44,271 nt of DNA from an uncultured Flavobacteriaceae bacterium (GTDB taxonomy: Bacteria > Bacteroidota > Bacteroidia > Flavobacteriales > Flavobacteriaceae), in assembly GCA_937136455.1 (NCBI GenBank), contig CAKZOO010000169.1:1-44271 (forward strand), written 5' to 3'. The position numbers and the translations under genes were made by a program. The notes under the pieces are model-generated. The model was not told where the DNA came from, ran no database searches, and saw only the letters and a list, made by a program, of their open reading frames with translations. Below, in pieces: positions 8,956 to 17,803 of this stretch. The first letter of the stretch is position 1; every line of letters begins with the position of its first letter.

Positions 8956-9604
8956 GGTCTTTTCCAATAAGTTCTAAATAGTGATTCGCCTTTGAAAAAT
9001 GCCCATTTCCAAACCAATGTCCTTTGTTAGCACTCAGTGGTGAAGGATGTCCGCTTTTTAAAACACAGTGCCTAGTTGTGTTAATTAGCTTTTCCTTTTT
9101 ATGAGCAAAACCTCCCCAAAGCATAAAGACCACTCCCTCGCTGCTTTTTGAAATATGTTCAATAATCGCATCGGTAAAAAAACTCCACTCTTTGAGATGA
9201 GCACCTGGAGATGATTCAACAACAGATAAGGCTGTATTTAAAAGTAGAACTCCCTGCTGTGCCCAAGGGTCTAATTCTCCTGAAATGGGATAGGAGGTAT
9301 CTTGATCGGTTTCCAGCTCTCTAAAAATATTAACCAGTGATGGGGGGTGTTTGACTCCTAGAGGAACCGAAAAGGACATCCCTGTCGCTTGATGGGCTCC
9401 GTGATACGGATCCTGACCTAAAAGCACTGCTTTAACTTCCTTTAAGCTACAGTGCTCAAAAGCTTTAAATATATGATTAAAAGGAGGGTAACAAACCTTT
9501 GTTTCGTATTCTTTTAGGATATACTCCTCAAGTTTTTTAAAAGAATCTGTGTCTACTAACTCTTTTAATTCTAAGTTCCAATCATTAGGAAGGATCAGCT
9601 TCAT
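8936..9604 (-). CDS. ung: Uracil-DNA glycosylase, family 1
   Basis: Removes uracil from DNA at the start of base-excision repair. 222 aa, the usual length. The water-activating motif G-Q-D65-P-Y-H and the DNA-intercalation motif H186-P-S-P-L-S are both present, along with the uracil-pocket segment LLLNTALSV. All catalytic residues are intact, so the enzyme should be active. The ATG at 9604 faces mutS2 across a 38 bp divergent spacer, while its 3' end overlaps the nucleoside phosphorylase gene by 20 bp. Confidence 0.97.
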   Translation of the reverse strand: MKLILPNDWNLELKELVDTDSFKKLEEYILKEYETKVCYPPFNHIFKAFEHCSLKEVKAVLLGQDPYHGAHQATGMSFSVPLGVKHPPSLVNIFRELETDQDTSYPISGELDPWAQQGVLLLNTALSVVESSPGAHLKEWSFFTDAIIEHISKSSEGVVFMLWGGFAHKKEKLINTTRHCVLKSGHPSPLSANKGHWFGNGHFSKANHYLELIGKDPIDWRL

Positions 9605-9613
9605 TAAATTGAT

Positions 9614-9621
9614 TATTTTTG
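9614..9621 (+). promoter_or_regulatory. Candidate -7 element for mutS2
   Basis: TATTTTTG matches TAnnTTTG, 21 nt before the ATG at 9643, in the short ung/mutS2 divergent spacer. No well-placed TTG was seen. Confidence 0.35.
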
Positions 9622-9642
9622 TACCTCTAAAATAAGGCTTTA

Positions 9643-11823
9643 ATGACCCTAAACAAAATACAATCTAAAACACTTCAAGATCTAGAGTTTCAAACAGTAG
9701 TTTCTCAAATTAAAGAGAATGCTATAACTGATTTAGGAAAACAAGCTCTAGATGTCTTAATTCCTTTTAGAGAGGTGGACGCCATTAAAAATGCCTTAAA
9801 AGAAACTTCTGAATACCTAGCCTCTTTTGACAACGACAATCGAATTCCCTCAAATGAATTTGAAGCCATTAGTGCAGAACTAAAATTGTTGTTAATTGAA
9901 AACACGGTTTTAGAACAAGAGAGTTTTAAACGGATACAGAGCCTGTGTGTTTGTGTCAATGAGCATATTAAGTTCTTTAGAAAGTTTAAAACCTATTACC
10001 CACTGCTCTACTTACACACAGAGAATTTTACGGTTGAAAAAGAAATACCAGAAGCCATTGATAAGGTTTTTGATAAATACGGAGAGATTAAAAACGCTGC
10101 GTCAAATGAGCTCTACGAGATTCGAAAAAAATTAGGAGCTGTAAAAGATAAGATCAACAAGAGTTTTAATTCTGCACTTTCTACCTACAGTGCTTCTGAT
10201 TATTTGGATGACATTAGAGAATCAGTAATTGAAAACAAACGTGTATTAGCGGTAAAATCAATGTATCGCAAAAAGGTAAAGGGTTCAGTTCTGGGTAGTT
10301 CAAAAACCGGATCCATCGTTTTTATTGAGCCGGATGCTAGTATGCAGCACAATAGAACGCTCAATAATCTCATTTATGAAGAGGAACAAGAAATCAGAAA
10401 AATTCTAGCGGATTTAACAGATTCTTTGAGGCCTTATAGAGACGTATTAAAAGATTTTCAGGACTATTTGGTTCATATGGACTATACGGCAGCTAAAGCG
10501 AAGTACGCTAAAAAGATCAATGCTTTGATGCCAATTATTGTCGATCAGCCTGTACTCGATTTTAAAAAAGCCTATCATCCATTACTTCTAGTAGCCAACA
10601 ATAAAACTGGAGCCAAGACCTTTCCTCAGGATATCAGTCTCAATGAATCCAACAGAATTGTCGTTATTTCAGGGCCTAATGCAGGAGGAAAATCCATCAC
10701 CCTAAAAACGATCGGTCTCTTGCAACTCATGCTGCAATCAGGTATTTTGATACCCGTACATGAGCGATCCAAAGCCTGTATATTTGATCGTATATTAACT
10801 GATATTGGTGACAATCAATCCATTGAAAATCATTTAAGTACCTATAGTTATCGACTTAAGAACATGAATCAGTTCTTAAAAAAGTGCAATCACAGTACTT
10901 TGTTCTTGATCGATGAGTTTGGTTCGGGTTCTGATCCAGAACTCGGTGGAGCCCTTGCAGAAACCTTTTTAGAAGTCTTTTACGAAAAAGGAGCTTATGG
11001 AGTGATCACAACTCATTACTCCAACCTTAAGATGCTGGCAAATGAATTAGAAGCAGCCTCGAATGCCAATATGCTCTTTGATCCAAAATCTTTAGAGCCC
11101 ACCTTTCAATTAGTACTCGGAGAAGCTGGGAGTTCCTTTACTTTTGAAGTAGCTCAAAAAAATGGCATCCCCTATCGATTTATCAATCAAGCTAAAAAGA
11201 AGATTGAGCGCGGAAAAGTGCGATTTGATGCTACCATTGCCAAACTTCAAAAAGAACGCTCCGAAATACGCTCTACAGGATCTAAACTAAAAGACGAAGA
11301 GATTAAAGCTCGTCAAGAAGCTGATAAATTAGAAAAAATCAATGCCAAGCTCAAAGATAAATTAGTAAACTTTCAAGAGCTTTACGATTACAATACCAAG
11401 ATGATTCATCTGGGAACCAAACTCGATGAATTGTCAGAGCAGTTCTTTGTGGATAACAACAAACGCAAATTGATTTCTCAGTTGCTTGAGATCGTTCAAG
11501 TTGAAAATAGCAAGCGTAAGAAAGTCGAGAAGGATAAGCGAAAGCAGTTAAAAGAGGAAAAAAGAAAGGTTGCCGAAGAATTGCAAAAGGAAATTACTGT
11601 CGTTCGAAAAGAAAAGAAGAAAAAGGCTGCTATAGAACAAAAAATAGCTCAGAAACCAAAACCTAGACCAACTTTTAAAGTTGGTGATCGCGTTCGATTG
11701 ATAGATGGTAAGGCCGTAGGTTCAATCGATACCATTGAAAAAGACAAGGCTATTGTCAATTACGGAATGTTTACCACTCATGTGGCTTTAGATAATTTAG
11801 AATTGGTTCAAGCTGCAAAATGA
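9643..11823 (+). CDS. mutS2: MutS2-family DNA-binding ATPase lacking an Smr domain
   Basis: MutS paralogue without the mismatch-recognition domain; relatives act in suppressing recombination or rescuing collided ribosomes. 726 aa. Core/clamp region about 1-310; ATPase domain with Walker A G344-P-N-A-G-G-K-S351, Walker B L-I-D-E-F-G-S-G-S-D, and the T-T-H-Y switch; then a long, very Lys/Glu-rich coiled coil (about 520-660); and a short KOW-like beta domain at the end (V-G-D-R-V-R-L ... G-S-I-D-T-I). The Smr endonuclease domain of B. subtilis-type MutS2 is absent; the gene simply stops after the KOW-like part. The next gene starts 4 bp before its stop (ATGA). Confidence 0.92.
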   Translation: MTLNKIQSKTLQDLEFQTVVSQIKENAITDLGKQALDVLIPFREVDAIKNALKETSEYLASFDNDNRIPSNEFEAISAELKLLLIENTVLEQESFKRIQSLCVCVNEHIKFFRKFKTYYPLLYLHTENFTVEKEIPEAIDKVFDKYGEIKNAASNELYEIRKKLGAVKDKINKSFNSALSTYSASDYLDDIRESVIENKRVLAVKSMYRKKVKGSVLGSSKTGSIVFIEPDASMQHNRTLNNLIYEEEQEIRKILADLTDSLRPYRDVLKDFQDYLVHMDYTAAKAKYAKKINALMPIIVDQPVLDFKKAYHPLLLVANNKTGAKTFPQDISLNESNRIVVISGPNAGGKSITLKTIGLLQLMLQSGILIPVHERSKACIFDRILTDIGDNQSIENHLSTYSYRLKNMNQFLKKCNHSTLFLIDEFGSGSDPELGGALAETFLEVFYEKGAYGVITTHYSNLKMLANELEAASNANMLFDPKSLEPTFQLVLGEAGSSFTFEVAQKNGIPYRFINQAKKKIERGKVRFDATIAKLQKERSEIRSTGSKLKDEEIKARQEADKLEKINAKLKDKLVNFQELYDYNTKMIHLGTKLDELSEQFFVDNNKRKLISQLLEIVQVENSKRKKVEKDKRKQLKEEKRKVAEELQKEITVVRKEKKKKAAIEQKIAQKPKPRPTFKVGDRVRLIDGKAVGSIDTIEKDKAIVNYGMFTTHVALDNLELVQAAK

Positions 11824-12230
11824 GTATAGAAACTCCCTATATCTTATTGTACGATGGAGACTGCGGTCTTTGTCATCGATCCGTGCGTTTTTTATACAAG
11901 AGAGATCGCAAGCATCGATTAACATTCGTTCCACTAAAATCACCATTGGGAATTGAACTTACCAATCAATCGGGGATCGATACCAAGCGAATTGACAGTA
12001 TTGTTTTAATCGAACAAAAGGTGGCTTATTTTATAAAGTCAAGAGCAGTTCTCAAGAGTTTAAACGCCCTTGGAGGATTGTGGAAACTTGTCTATCCACT
12101 ACTAATGTTGCCAACTTGTTTTGGGGATTGGACCTATGATTTTATTGCAAAACGTCGCTTAAAATGGTTTAAAAAACCACAGTGCGCAATTCCATCAAAA
12201 ATCGATATGAAGTATTTTAGAGAGGTCTAA
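11820..12230 (+). CDS. DCC-family thiol-disulfide oxidoreductase-like protein (DUF393)
   Basis: 136 aa. The N-terminus carries the family signature YDGDCGLCH (D-x-x-C-x-x-C) on a thioredoxin-like strand, followed by the V-R-F-L-Y-K-R-D and F-V-P-L segments typical of DUF393/YuxK proteins. No signal peptide, so probably cytoplasmic. Redox activity is assumed from the CxxC motif; substrates are unknown. It overlaps mutS2 by 4 bp (ATGA) and is surely co-translated with it. Its stop abuts the stop of the convergent symporter gene exactly. Confidence 0.88.
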   Translation: MSIETPYILLYDGDCGLCHRSVRFLYKRDRKHRLTFVPLKSPLGIELTNQSGIDTKRIDSIVLIEQKVAYFIKSRAVLKSLNALGGLWKLVYPLLMLPTCFGDWTYDFIAKRRLKWFKKPQCAIPSKIDMKYFREV

Positions 12231-13532
12231 TTACTTTTTGTAATTATCGTCCCATTCTTTTGCTTTAGGTTCTCCTAATTTTCCAACTGATTTTCCAACA
12301 ACCATTGAAACGGAAGCATCACCAGTCACATTGACAACGGTTCTACACATATCGAGTGGTCTGTCAACAGCAAAAATCAAGGCAAGACCTGCCTCAGGAA
12401 TACCTGCTTGAGCTAGAACAATCACAAGCATCACCATACCAGCTCCTGGAACAGCTGCTGATCCAATAGAAGCCAGTGTTGCTGTAGCGATGATTCCCAA
12501 TTGAGTTCCAAAACTCAAGTCCATACCAAAGGTCTGAGCGATAAAAACCGCAGCAACAGCTTGATAAAGACTTGTTCCATCCATATTGATGGTCGCTCCG
12601 ATAGGAAGCACAAAACTACTCACCTCTTCATCCACTCCTAAGTGTTCTTCAACACGTTCCATAGTTACAGGAAGTGTCGCTGCACTTGAACTGGTTGAAA
12701 AAGCTAACAACTGTGCTGGAGCCAAACCTTGAAATAAGAATTTAGGGGTTTTACCTGTCACAAAATAGACGATCAACATATAAACCACAAGCATTAATGT
12801 AAGACCTATAAGTACAGATACAGCATACCAAGCTAATGCTTTAAACAGATCCAAACTAGGTGACTCAGCAACAAGTGCTGCTAACAAGGCAAAAACTCCA
12901 TAGGGAGCACCTAACATGATTAAATCGATGAGTTTGAGTATGACTTCATTAAAGGAGTCAAAGAATTTTTTTGCTGGAGCAGCTTTAGCTTCTGGAATTA
13001 AAATGAGGCCTATTCCAAAGAATACCGCAAAGAAAATGACTTGAAGCATATTTCCGTTATCAGATGCAGCATTAAAAATATTAGATGGAACTAAATCTTC
13101 TAAAGCTTGTAAAGGACCTGATTCACGTTGCTTTTCTGCAGCTTGAATTTTTGAATCCGCATCACCTTTGTAGTTTTCGATGAGTTCATTTCTGGTAGCT
13201 TCACCAACAGAATTACCAGGCTTGATTACATTGACAACAGCCAAACCAATAGATACGGCAATTACGGTTGTCATCAAATACATTCCGATGGTTCTTCCTC
13301 CCATTTTAGAGAGCTTGGAAATATCTTTCAAATCAGATACTCCTTTGATAAGGGACGCAAGGATTAATGGTACTGCAATCAGCTTTAAAGAATTGATGAA
13401 AATAGTTCCAAATGGTTTTACCCAATCTGATACGATTTTAGGCCCCCATTCAAACTGGACCATTACGAGTGCAAATACCACCCCTAATACCATTCCTAAA
13501 ATAATTTGCCAATGCAGTGCAAGTTTTTTCAT
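12231..13532 (-). CDS. Dicarboxylate/amino acid:cation symporter (DAACS, GltP/SdcS type)
   Basis: Secondary transporter taking up C4-dicarboxylates or glutamate/aspartate with Na+ or H+. 433 aa from the ATG at 13532. Visible are the first TM helix (WQIILGMVLG), the serine-rich hairpin A-F-S-T-S-S-S-A-A-T-L-P, the N-M-D-G-T cation-binding motif in TM7, and the TM8 segment with D-R ... R-T-V-V-N-V-T-G-D-A. A charged loop at about residues 112-145 is longer than in short bacterial members. An in-frame TTG 18 bp upstream (13550) is possible, but the ATG (MKKLALHW) is the more natural start. It abuts the upstream convergent gene stop-to-stop. Confidence 0.92.
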   Translation of the reverse strand: MKKLALHWQIILGMVLGVVFALVMVQFEWGPKIVSDWVKPFGTIFINSLKLIAVPLILASLIKGVSDLKDISKLSKMGGRTIGMYLMTTVIAVSIGLAVVNVIKPGNSVGEATRNELIENYKGDADSKIQAAEKQRESGPLQALEDLVPSNIFNAASDNGNMLQVIFFAVFFGIGLILIPEAKAAPAKKFFDSFNEVILKLIDLIMLGAPYGVFALLAALVAESPSLDLFKALAWYAVSVLIGLTLMLVVYMLIVYFVTGKTPKFLFQGLAPAQLLAFSTSSSAATLPVTMERVEEHLGVDEEVSSFVLPIGATINMDGTSLYQAVAAVFIAQTFGMDLSFGTQLGIIATATLASIGSAAVPGAGMVMLVIVLAQAGIPEAGLALIFAVDRPLDMCRTVVNVTGDASVSMVVGKSVGKLGEPKAKEWDDNYKK

Positions 13533-13574
13533 CCTTGTTAGATTTTTCAATTAAATAAGGCGAAAGATAGGAAT

Positions 13575-14645
13575 TTATAACTGATTCTTGTGTATTTGAT
13601 TAAATAACATATAATCAGCCATAACCATTGCTGCCATAGCTTCTACAATAGGGACTGCTCTTGGAACAACACAGGGATCGTGTCTTCCTTTTCCTTTGGT
13701 TTCAACGGTATTTCCGTCTTTGTCTATAGTGGTGTAGGGTTGAATTACTGTAGCTACTGGTTTGAAAGCAACTTTAAAGTAAATATCCATTCCATTACTA
13801 ATTCCACCTTGGATTCCTCCACTGTGATTGGTCACAGTAGATCCATCTGAATTAAAGGCATCATTGTGCTCACTTCCTTTCATTCGAACTCCAGCAAAAC
13901 CAGATCCGTATTCAAATCCCTTTACCGCATTAATGGAAAGCATTGCTTTTCCAAGTTCTGCATGTAATTTATCGAATACAGGCTCACCCAGTCCAATTGG
14001 AACGTTTTGAATCACACAGCTAATAACTCCTCCAATGGTATCACCTTCTTTCTTCACCTTCATGATTAAATCTTCCATAGCAGAAGCCATGGTAGCATCA
14101 GGACAGCGTACATCATTTGATTCGATGGCATTTAAATCCAATTCACTATAGGGAGTGTGCAGTGTTAAATCACCCACCTGAGACACATAGGCTTTAATGG
14201 TCATTGGAGCAATTAATTGTTTTGCAATCGCACCAGCAACAACTCTTGCTGCGGTTTCTCTTGCAGAACTTCTCCCTCCTCCTCTATAGTCTCTGTGCCC
14301 GTATTTTTGATCATAGACATAATCCGCATGAGAAGGCCTATATGAATCTTTGATATGACTGTAGTCTTGAGATTTTTGATTGGTGTTATAAATAGCAAAA
14401 CCAATTGGTGTACCGGTAGTTTTTCCTTCAAAAATTCCAGAAAGAAATTGAACCTCATCCGGTTCTTTACGCTGGGTTACAATTCTCGATTGACCTGGTT
14501 TTCTGCGATCTAAATCCTTTTGAATGGCTTCAAAATCCAATTCTAATCCAGAAGGACAACCATCAATTACACCCCCGATTGCTTCTCCATGTGATTCTCC
14601 ATAACTAGAGAGTCTAAATAAGTTTCCAAAAATATTTCCTGCCAT
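13575..14645 (-). CDS. aroC: Chorismate synthase
   Basis: Converts 5-enolpyruvylshikimate-3-phosphate to chorismate, the last common step to aromatic amino acids, folate and quinones; needs reduced FMN. 356 aa, the normal length. The three family signatures are visible: G-E-S-H-G near the N-terminus, the [12 protein letters not shown] flavin/substrate segment, and [12 protein letters not shown] near the C-terminus. No other aro genes are close. It has its own promoter just upstream. Confidence 0.97.
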   Translation of the reverse strand: MAGNIFGNLFRLSSYGESHGEAIGGVIDGCPSGLELDFEAIQKDLDRRKPGQSRIVTQRKEPDEVQFLSGIFEGKTTGTPIGFAIYNTNQKSQDYSHIKDSYRPSHADYVYDQKYGHRDYRGGGRSSARETAARVVAGAIAKQLIAPMTIKAYVSQVGDLTLHTPYSELDLNAIESNDVRCPDATMASAMEDLIMKVKKEGDTIGGVISCVIQNVPIGLGEPVFDKLHAELGKAMLSINAVKGFEYGSGFAGVRMKGSEHNDAFNSDGSTVTNHSGGIQGGISNGMDIYFKVAFKPVATVIQPYTTIDKDGNTVETKGKGRHDPCVVPRAVPIVEAMAAMVMADYMLFNQIHKNQL

Positions 14646-14663
14646 ATCCTCGTTTTATAAGCT

Positions 14664-14694
14664 CAAAGATACGCTATCTAATTGTCGACTGCAA
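14664..14694 (-). promoter_or_regulatory. Bacteroidota-type promoter for aroC
   Basis: On the minus strand TTG (14694-14692), a 20 nt spacer, then TATCTTTG (14671-14664), a full match to TAnnTTTG; the ATG is 18 nt further, at 14645. Confidence 0.6.
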
Positions 14695-14709
14695 CTATTA
14701 AAAATGCTT

Positions 14710-17637
14710 TTAGGCACAGCACCCAATGGTTTTTACCAATGCATTTTTTAATATGGTTACAGGATGTAATGCGTCTCTTGAAGTTCCATCTTTAATTTGA
14801 TGTCTACAAGATGTTCCTGTAGCTGCAATAATCACATTAGGAGCTGTTTTTTCAATAGCTGGAAACAATCGAAGACTTCCTATTTTCATAGAGGTTTCAT
14901 AGTGTTCCTTTTCATAACCAAAAGAACCAGCCATACCACAGCAACCTGAATTGATCAAGGTAACTTTATAGTTTTCAGGAAAATTTAAGACGTCAAAACT
15001 TCCCTTAGAAGTTTCAATAGACTTTTCATGACAGTGTGCGTGTAATTTAATTTCTGTTGCATCACTTGTAAATTGGCACTTAGATATTGAACCAGTATTC
15101 ATTTCATCAGCTAAAAATTTACTGATCGTTAAAGCGTTTCTTTCTAAGTTATCTCTATCATCACAGGGAGCTAAAAGGCGTTTGTATTCGTCTTTAAAAC
15201 TCAATACTGCTGAAGGTTCAATTCCTATAATTGGTAGATTTTTATCTAAGATACTTTCAAGATTATCGAGATTGTTTTCTGCTAGCTTTTGAGCTTGTTT
15301 GAGGAATCCTTTCGAAAGAAAGGTTCTTCCACTATCACCGTAGAACAATTGTACTTGATAGCCTAAACGCGTCAAGAGTTCTATAGCATCTTTTCCTATT
15401 TCCACATCCATATAGCGAATGAATTCATCGACAAAGAGCACCACTTCTTTTCCTTTTGGATTGTAGAGATCTTTTAGCTTCTTTAAATGTTTGTCGAAAT
15501 TGCAGTTATATACTTTTGGAATGGAACGCTCTTGGGCAATTCCGATGGTAGCTTTTACAATTCCTCCAGTTAATTTATTGCCATTAAAAGAATTAAAAAA
15601 CCAACTGGCCTTACTCATCATTTTGTTTAAAGCTGTACTATAGGCAAAGAATTTAGATCTAAGGGAGAACCCATTTTCTTTTTGATATTGGTATAGGAAT
15701 TCAGCTTTTAAAGCCGTGATATCTACATTAGAAGGGCACTCACTAGCACAGGCCTTACAGCTTACGCATAGATCGAGTACTTCTTTTAATTCTTTTGAAT
15801 CAAATTTATTGGAAGTAGTACCATTGGTCAAGAATTCTCTAAAAGCATTCGCTCTTGCACGAGTGGTATCTTTTTCGTCTTTTGTCGCTTGATAGGAAGG
15901 ACACATACCCCCTGCTGACTTCTCAGTCTTTCTACAATCTCCTGAACCATTACAAGCCTCTGCTATTCTTAGAATCCCCATTTTATCTGAGAAATCCATC
16001 AGGGTTTCGATCTTTGGTTCTTCTCGACCTACTTCGTAGCGAAGCGATTCATCCATCGGAAAAGCTTCTACAATTTTTCCAGGATTGAAAATATCGGTTG
16101 GGTCAAATATTGACTTTAATTTGATCAGCAGCTGATAGTTTTCCTCACCTATTAACATAGGGATAAACTCTGCTCTTACGATACCATCACCGTGTTCACC
16201 ACTAAAAGATCCCTTATAGGCTTTAGTGAGTTTTGCAACATCAGTCGTAATGGATCTAAATAGTTTTACATCTTCCCCCTTTTTTAAGTTGAGAATTGGT
16301 CTTAGGTGTAACTCCCCTGCTCCAGCATGTGCGTAATAAACCGCCTGCTGCTGGTAGGAAGCCATTATTTTAGTAAAATCAGCGATAAAATCTTTGAGAT
16401 CTTCAAGTGCTACCGCCGTATCTTCGATACAAGCTACTGCTTTGCGATCCCCGATCATATTTCCCAAAAGCCCTAAACCAGCCTTTCTGAGTTCGTTCGC
16501 CTTATTAATATTTTCATCTTTTAGAGTCGCAGAAGCATAACTAAGCCCCGTGTTTTTTAATCTTTTTTCGAGAGATTGAATCTTAGTATCAAGTTCAGAT
16601 TCACTATCAGCTCTTACCTCTAACATGAGTACTGCAGCGGGATCCCCTTCGATAAAGAAACGATTGGCCATCTGCTCTCGATTGCTCTTCGTACAATCGA
16701 GAATGATTTTATCCATCATCTCACAGGTGTACAACCCTTCTTCCATTACTGGAGCAACATCAGCTAAACAATCCTCAAGAGTTTTGTAATGAGGAACCAA
16801 CATCGCTGCAAAAGATGGAGGTAAATCGTCTAATTGAAGTGTGATTTCAGTTGAAAAGGCAAGAGTTCCTTCACTTCCCGAGAGTAAATGACTCATATTA
16901 AAGAGCTCATTTCCTCCAAAAACGTCGCTTTTTAAAAGCTCGTCAACTGCATATCCAACATTTCTTCTGTGGATACTTTCTTTTGGAAATTCAGCTTTAA
17001 TTTGATCTTGTACTTTCTTGTCTTTGAGTAGGTTATAAATACTTTTGTAAACTAACCCTTCAAATGTATTTTCTTCTGTTTTAGCATTAAAAGCTTCTTT
17101 GCTTATCGATGAAAATTCAACTTCTGATCCATCGAATAATACGGTTTTGAGACTTACCAATTTTTCTCGAGTGACTCCGTATTTGATGGATGTAGTTCCA
17201 GAAGAGTTATTTCCAACCATTCCACCGATCATACAACGATTAGAGGTAGACGTATTCGGACCAAAAAACAGTCCATGTGGTTTTAGGTATTGATTGAGTT
17301 CATCTCTAATCACCCCTGGTTGAACTCTTACCTGTTTCTTTTCAAGATCGAGTTCAAGAATCTCAGTAAAATGCTTTGACACATCCACTACAATACCAGT
17401 ACCTACACATTGACCTGCAAGTGAAGTCCCAGCAGTTCTAGGAATTAAACCGATTTGATGTTCTCTGGCAAATTCGATTATGGTCTTTATATCCTCTACG
17501 TTTTTAGGATAGGCAACTGCAGTTGGTGTTTTTCTATATACGGAAGCATCGGTAGCATAAATTGCTTTACTGAGAGCATCCCAATGAAGCGTTCCATCGA
17601 TTCGTTGTTGAAGCTGTTTTAGAAGATCTTGATTCAA
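14710..17637 (-). CDS. FAD-linked dehydrogenase fused to Fe-S/CCG domains (YdiJ-type)
   Basis: Large two-module oxidoreductase, 975 aa, resembling YdiJ and D-lactate/D-2-hydroxyglutarate dehydrogenases. Residues about 1-270 form the PCMH-type FAD domain (PRTAGTSLAGQ; GGMVGNNSSGTTS); about 270-530 the FAD-oxidase C-terminal domain, ending near HLRPILNLKKG and GEHGDG; about 560-660 two ferredoxin-like clusters (C-N-G-S-G-D-C ... C-P and C-V-S-C-K-A-C-A-S-E-C-P); and about 735-975 a CCG domain (H-C-H-E-K and S-G-C-C-G-M-A-G-S-F-G), which likely binds a further Fe-S centre. It should oxidise a D-2-hydroxyacid and pass electrons to quinone or a carrier; the substrate is undetermined. The start codon is TTG at 17637; no better ATG is nearby. 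Confidence 0.9.
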   Translation of the reverse strand: MNQDLLKQLQQRIDGTLHWDALSKAIYATDASVYRKTPTAVAYPKNVEDIKTIIEFAREHQIGLIPRTAGTSLAGQCVGTGIVVDVSKHFTEILELDLEKKQVRVQPGVIRDELNQYLKPHGLFFGPNTSTSNRCMIGGMVGNNSSGTTSIKYGVTREKLVSLKTVLFDGSEVEFSSISKEAFNAKTEENTFEGLVYKSIYNLLKDKKVQDQIKAEFPKESIHRRNVGYAVDELLKSDVFGGNELFNMSHLLSGSEGTLAFSTEITLQLDDLPPSFAAMLVPHYKTLEDCLADVAPVMEEGLYTCEMMDKIILDCTKSNREQMANRFFIEGDPAAVLMLEVRADSESELDTKIQSLEKRLKNTGLSYASATLKDENINKANELRKAGLGLLGNMIGDRKAVACIEDTAVALEDLKDFIADFTKIMASYQQQAVYYAHAGAGELHLRPILNLKKGEDVKLFRSITTDVAKLTKAYKGSFSGEHGDGIVRAEFIPMLIGEENYQLLIKLKSIFDPTDIFNPGKIVEAFPMDESLRYEVGREEPKIETLMDFSDKMGILRIAEACNGSGDCRKTEKSAGGMCPSYQATKDEKDTTRARANAFREFLTNGTTSNKFDSKELKEVLDLCVSCKACASECPSNVDITALKAEFLYQYQKENGFSLRSKFFAYSTALNKMMSKASWFFNSFNGNKLTGGIVKATIGIAQERSIPKVYNCNFDKHLKKLKDLYNPKGKEVVLFVDEFIRYMDVEIGKDAIELLTRLGYQVQLFYGDSGRTFLSKGFLKQAQKLAENNLDNLESILDKNLPIIGIEPSAVLSFKDEYKRLLAPCDDRDNLERNALTISKFLADEMNTGSISKCQFTSDATEIKLHAHCHEKSIETSKGSFDVLNFPENYKVTLINSGCCGMAGSFGYEKEHYETSMKIGSLRLFPAIEKTAPNVIIAATGTSCRHQIKDGTSRDALHPVTILKNALVKTIGCCA

Positions 17638-17653
17638 GTCTAAATTTTTTTTT

Positions 17654-17661
17654 CAAAAATA
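17654..17661 (-). promoter_or_regulatory. Candidate -7 element for the FAD/Fe-S dehydrogenase gene
   Basis: TATTTTTG on the minus strand (17661-17654) is a full TAnnTTTG match, 16 nt before the TTG start at 17637, and supports that start. No -33 TTG at the usual distance. Confidence 0.35.
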
Positions 17662-17776
17662 AATGATTCTTAAAGGAATCCCATTAAAATTAATTGAAAA
17701 GAGTTAAAAATTATCAGCTTAACATTAAAGGCTTGTTAAATATGAGTTATCCTTTTTCTATTCGGTATTTAAATAA

Positions 17777-17784
17777 TACTTTTG
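17777..17784 (+). promoter_or_regulatory. Candidate -7 element for the TlpA-like lipoprotein gene
   Basis: TACTTTTG, a full TAnnTTTG match, 19 nt before the ATG at 17804, in the 166 bp divergent spacer. No TTG at the usual distance. The rest of the spacer is AT-rich with nothing else recognisable. Confidence 0.4.
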
Positions 17785-17803
17785 AAAGACTAAAAAATAA
17801 GAA

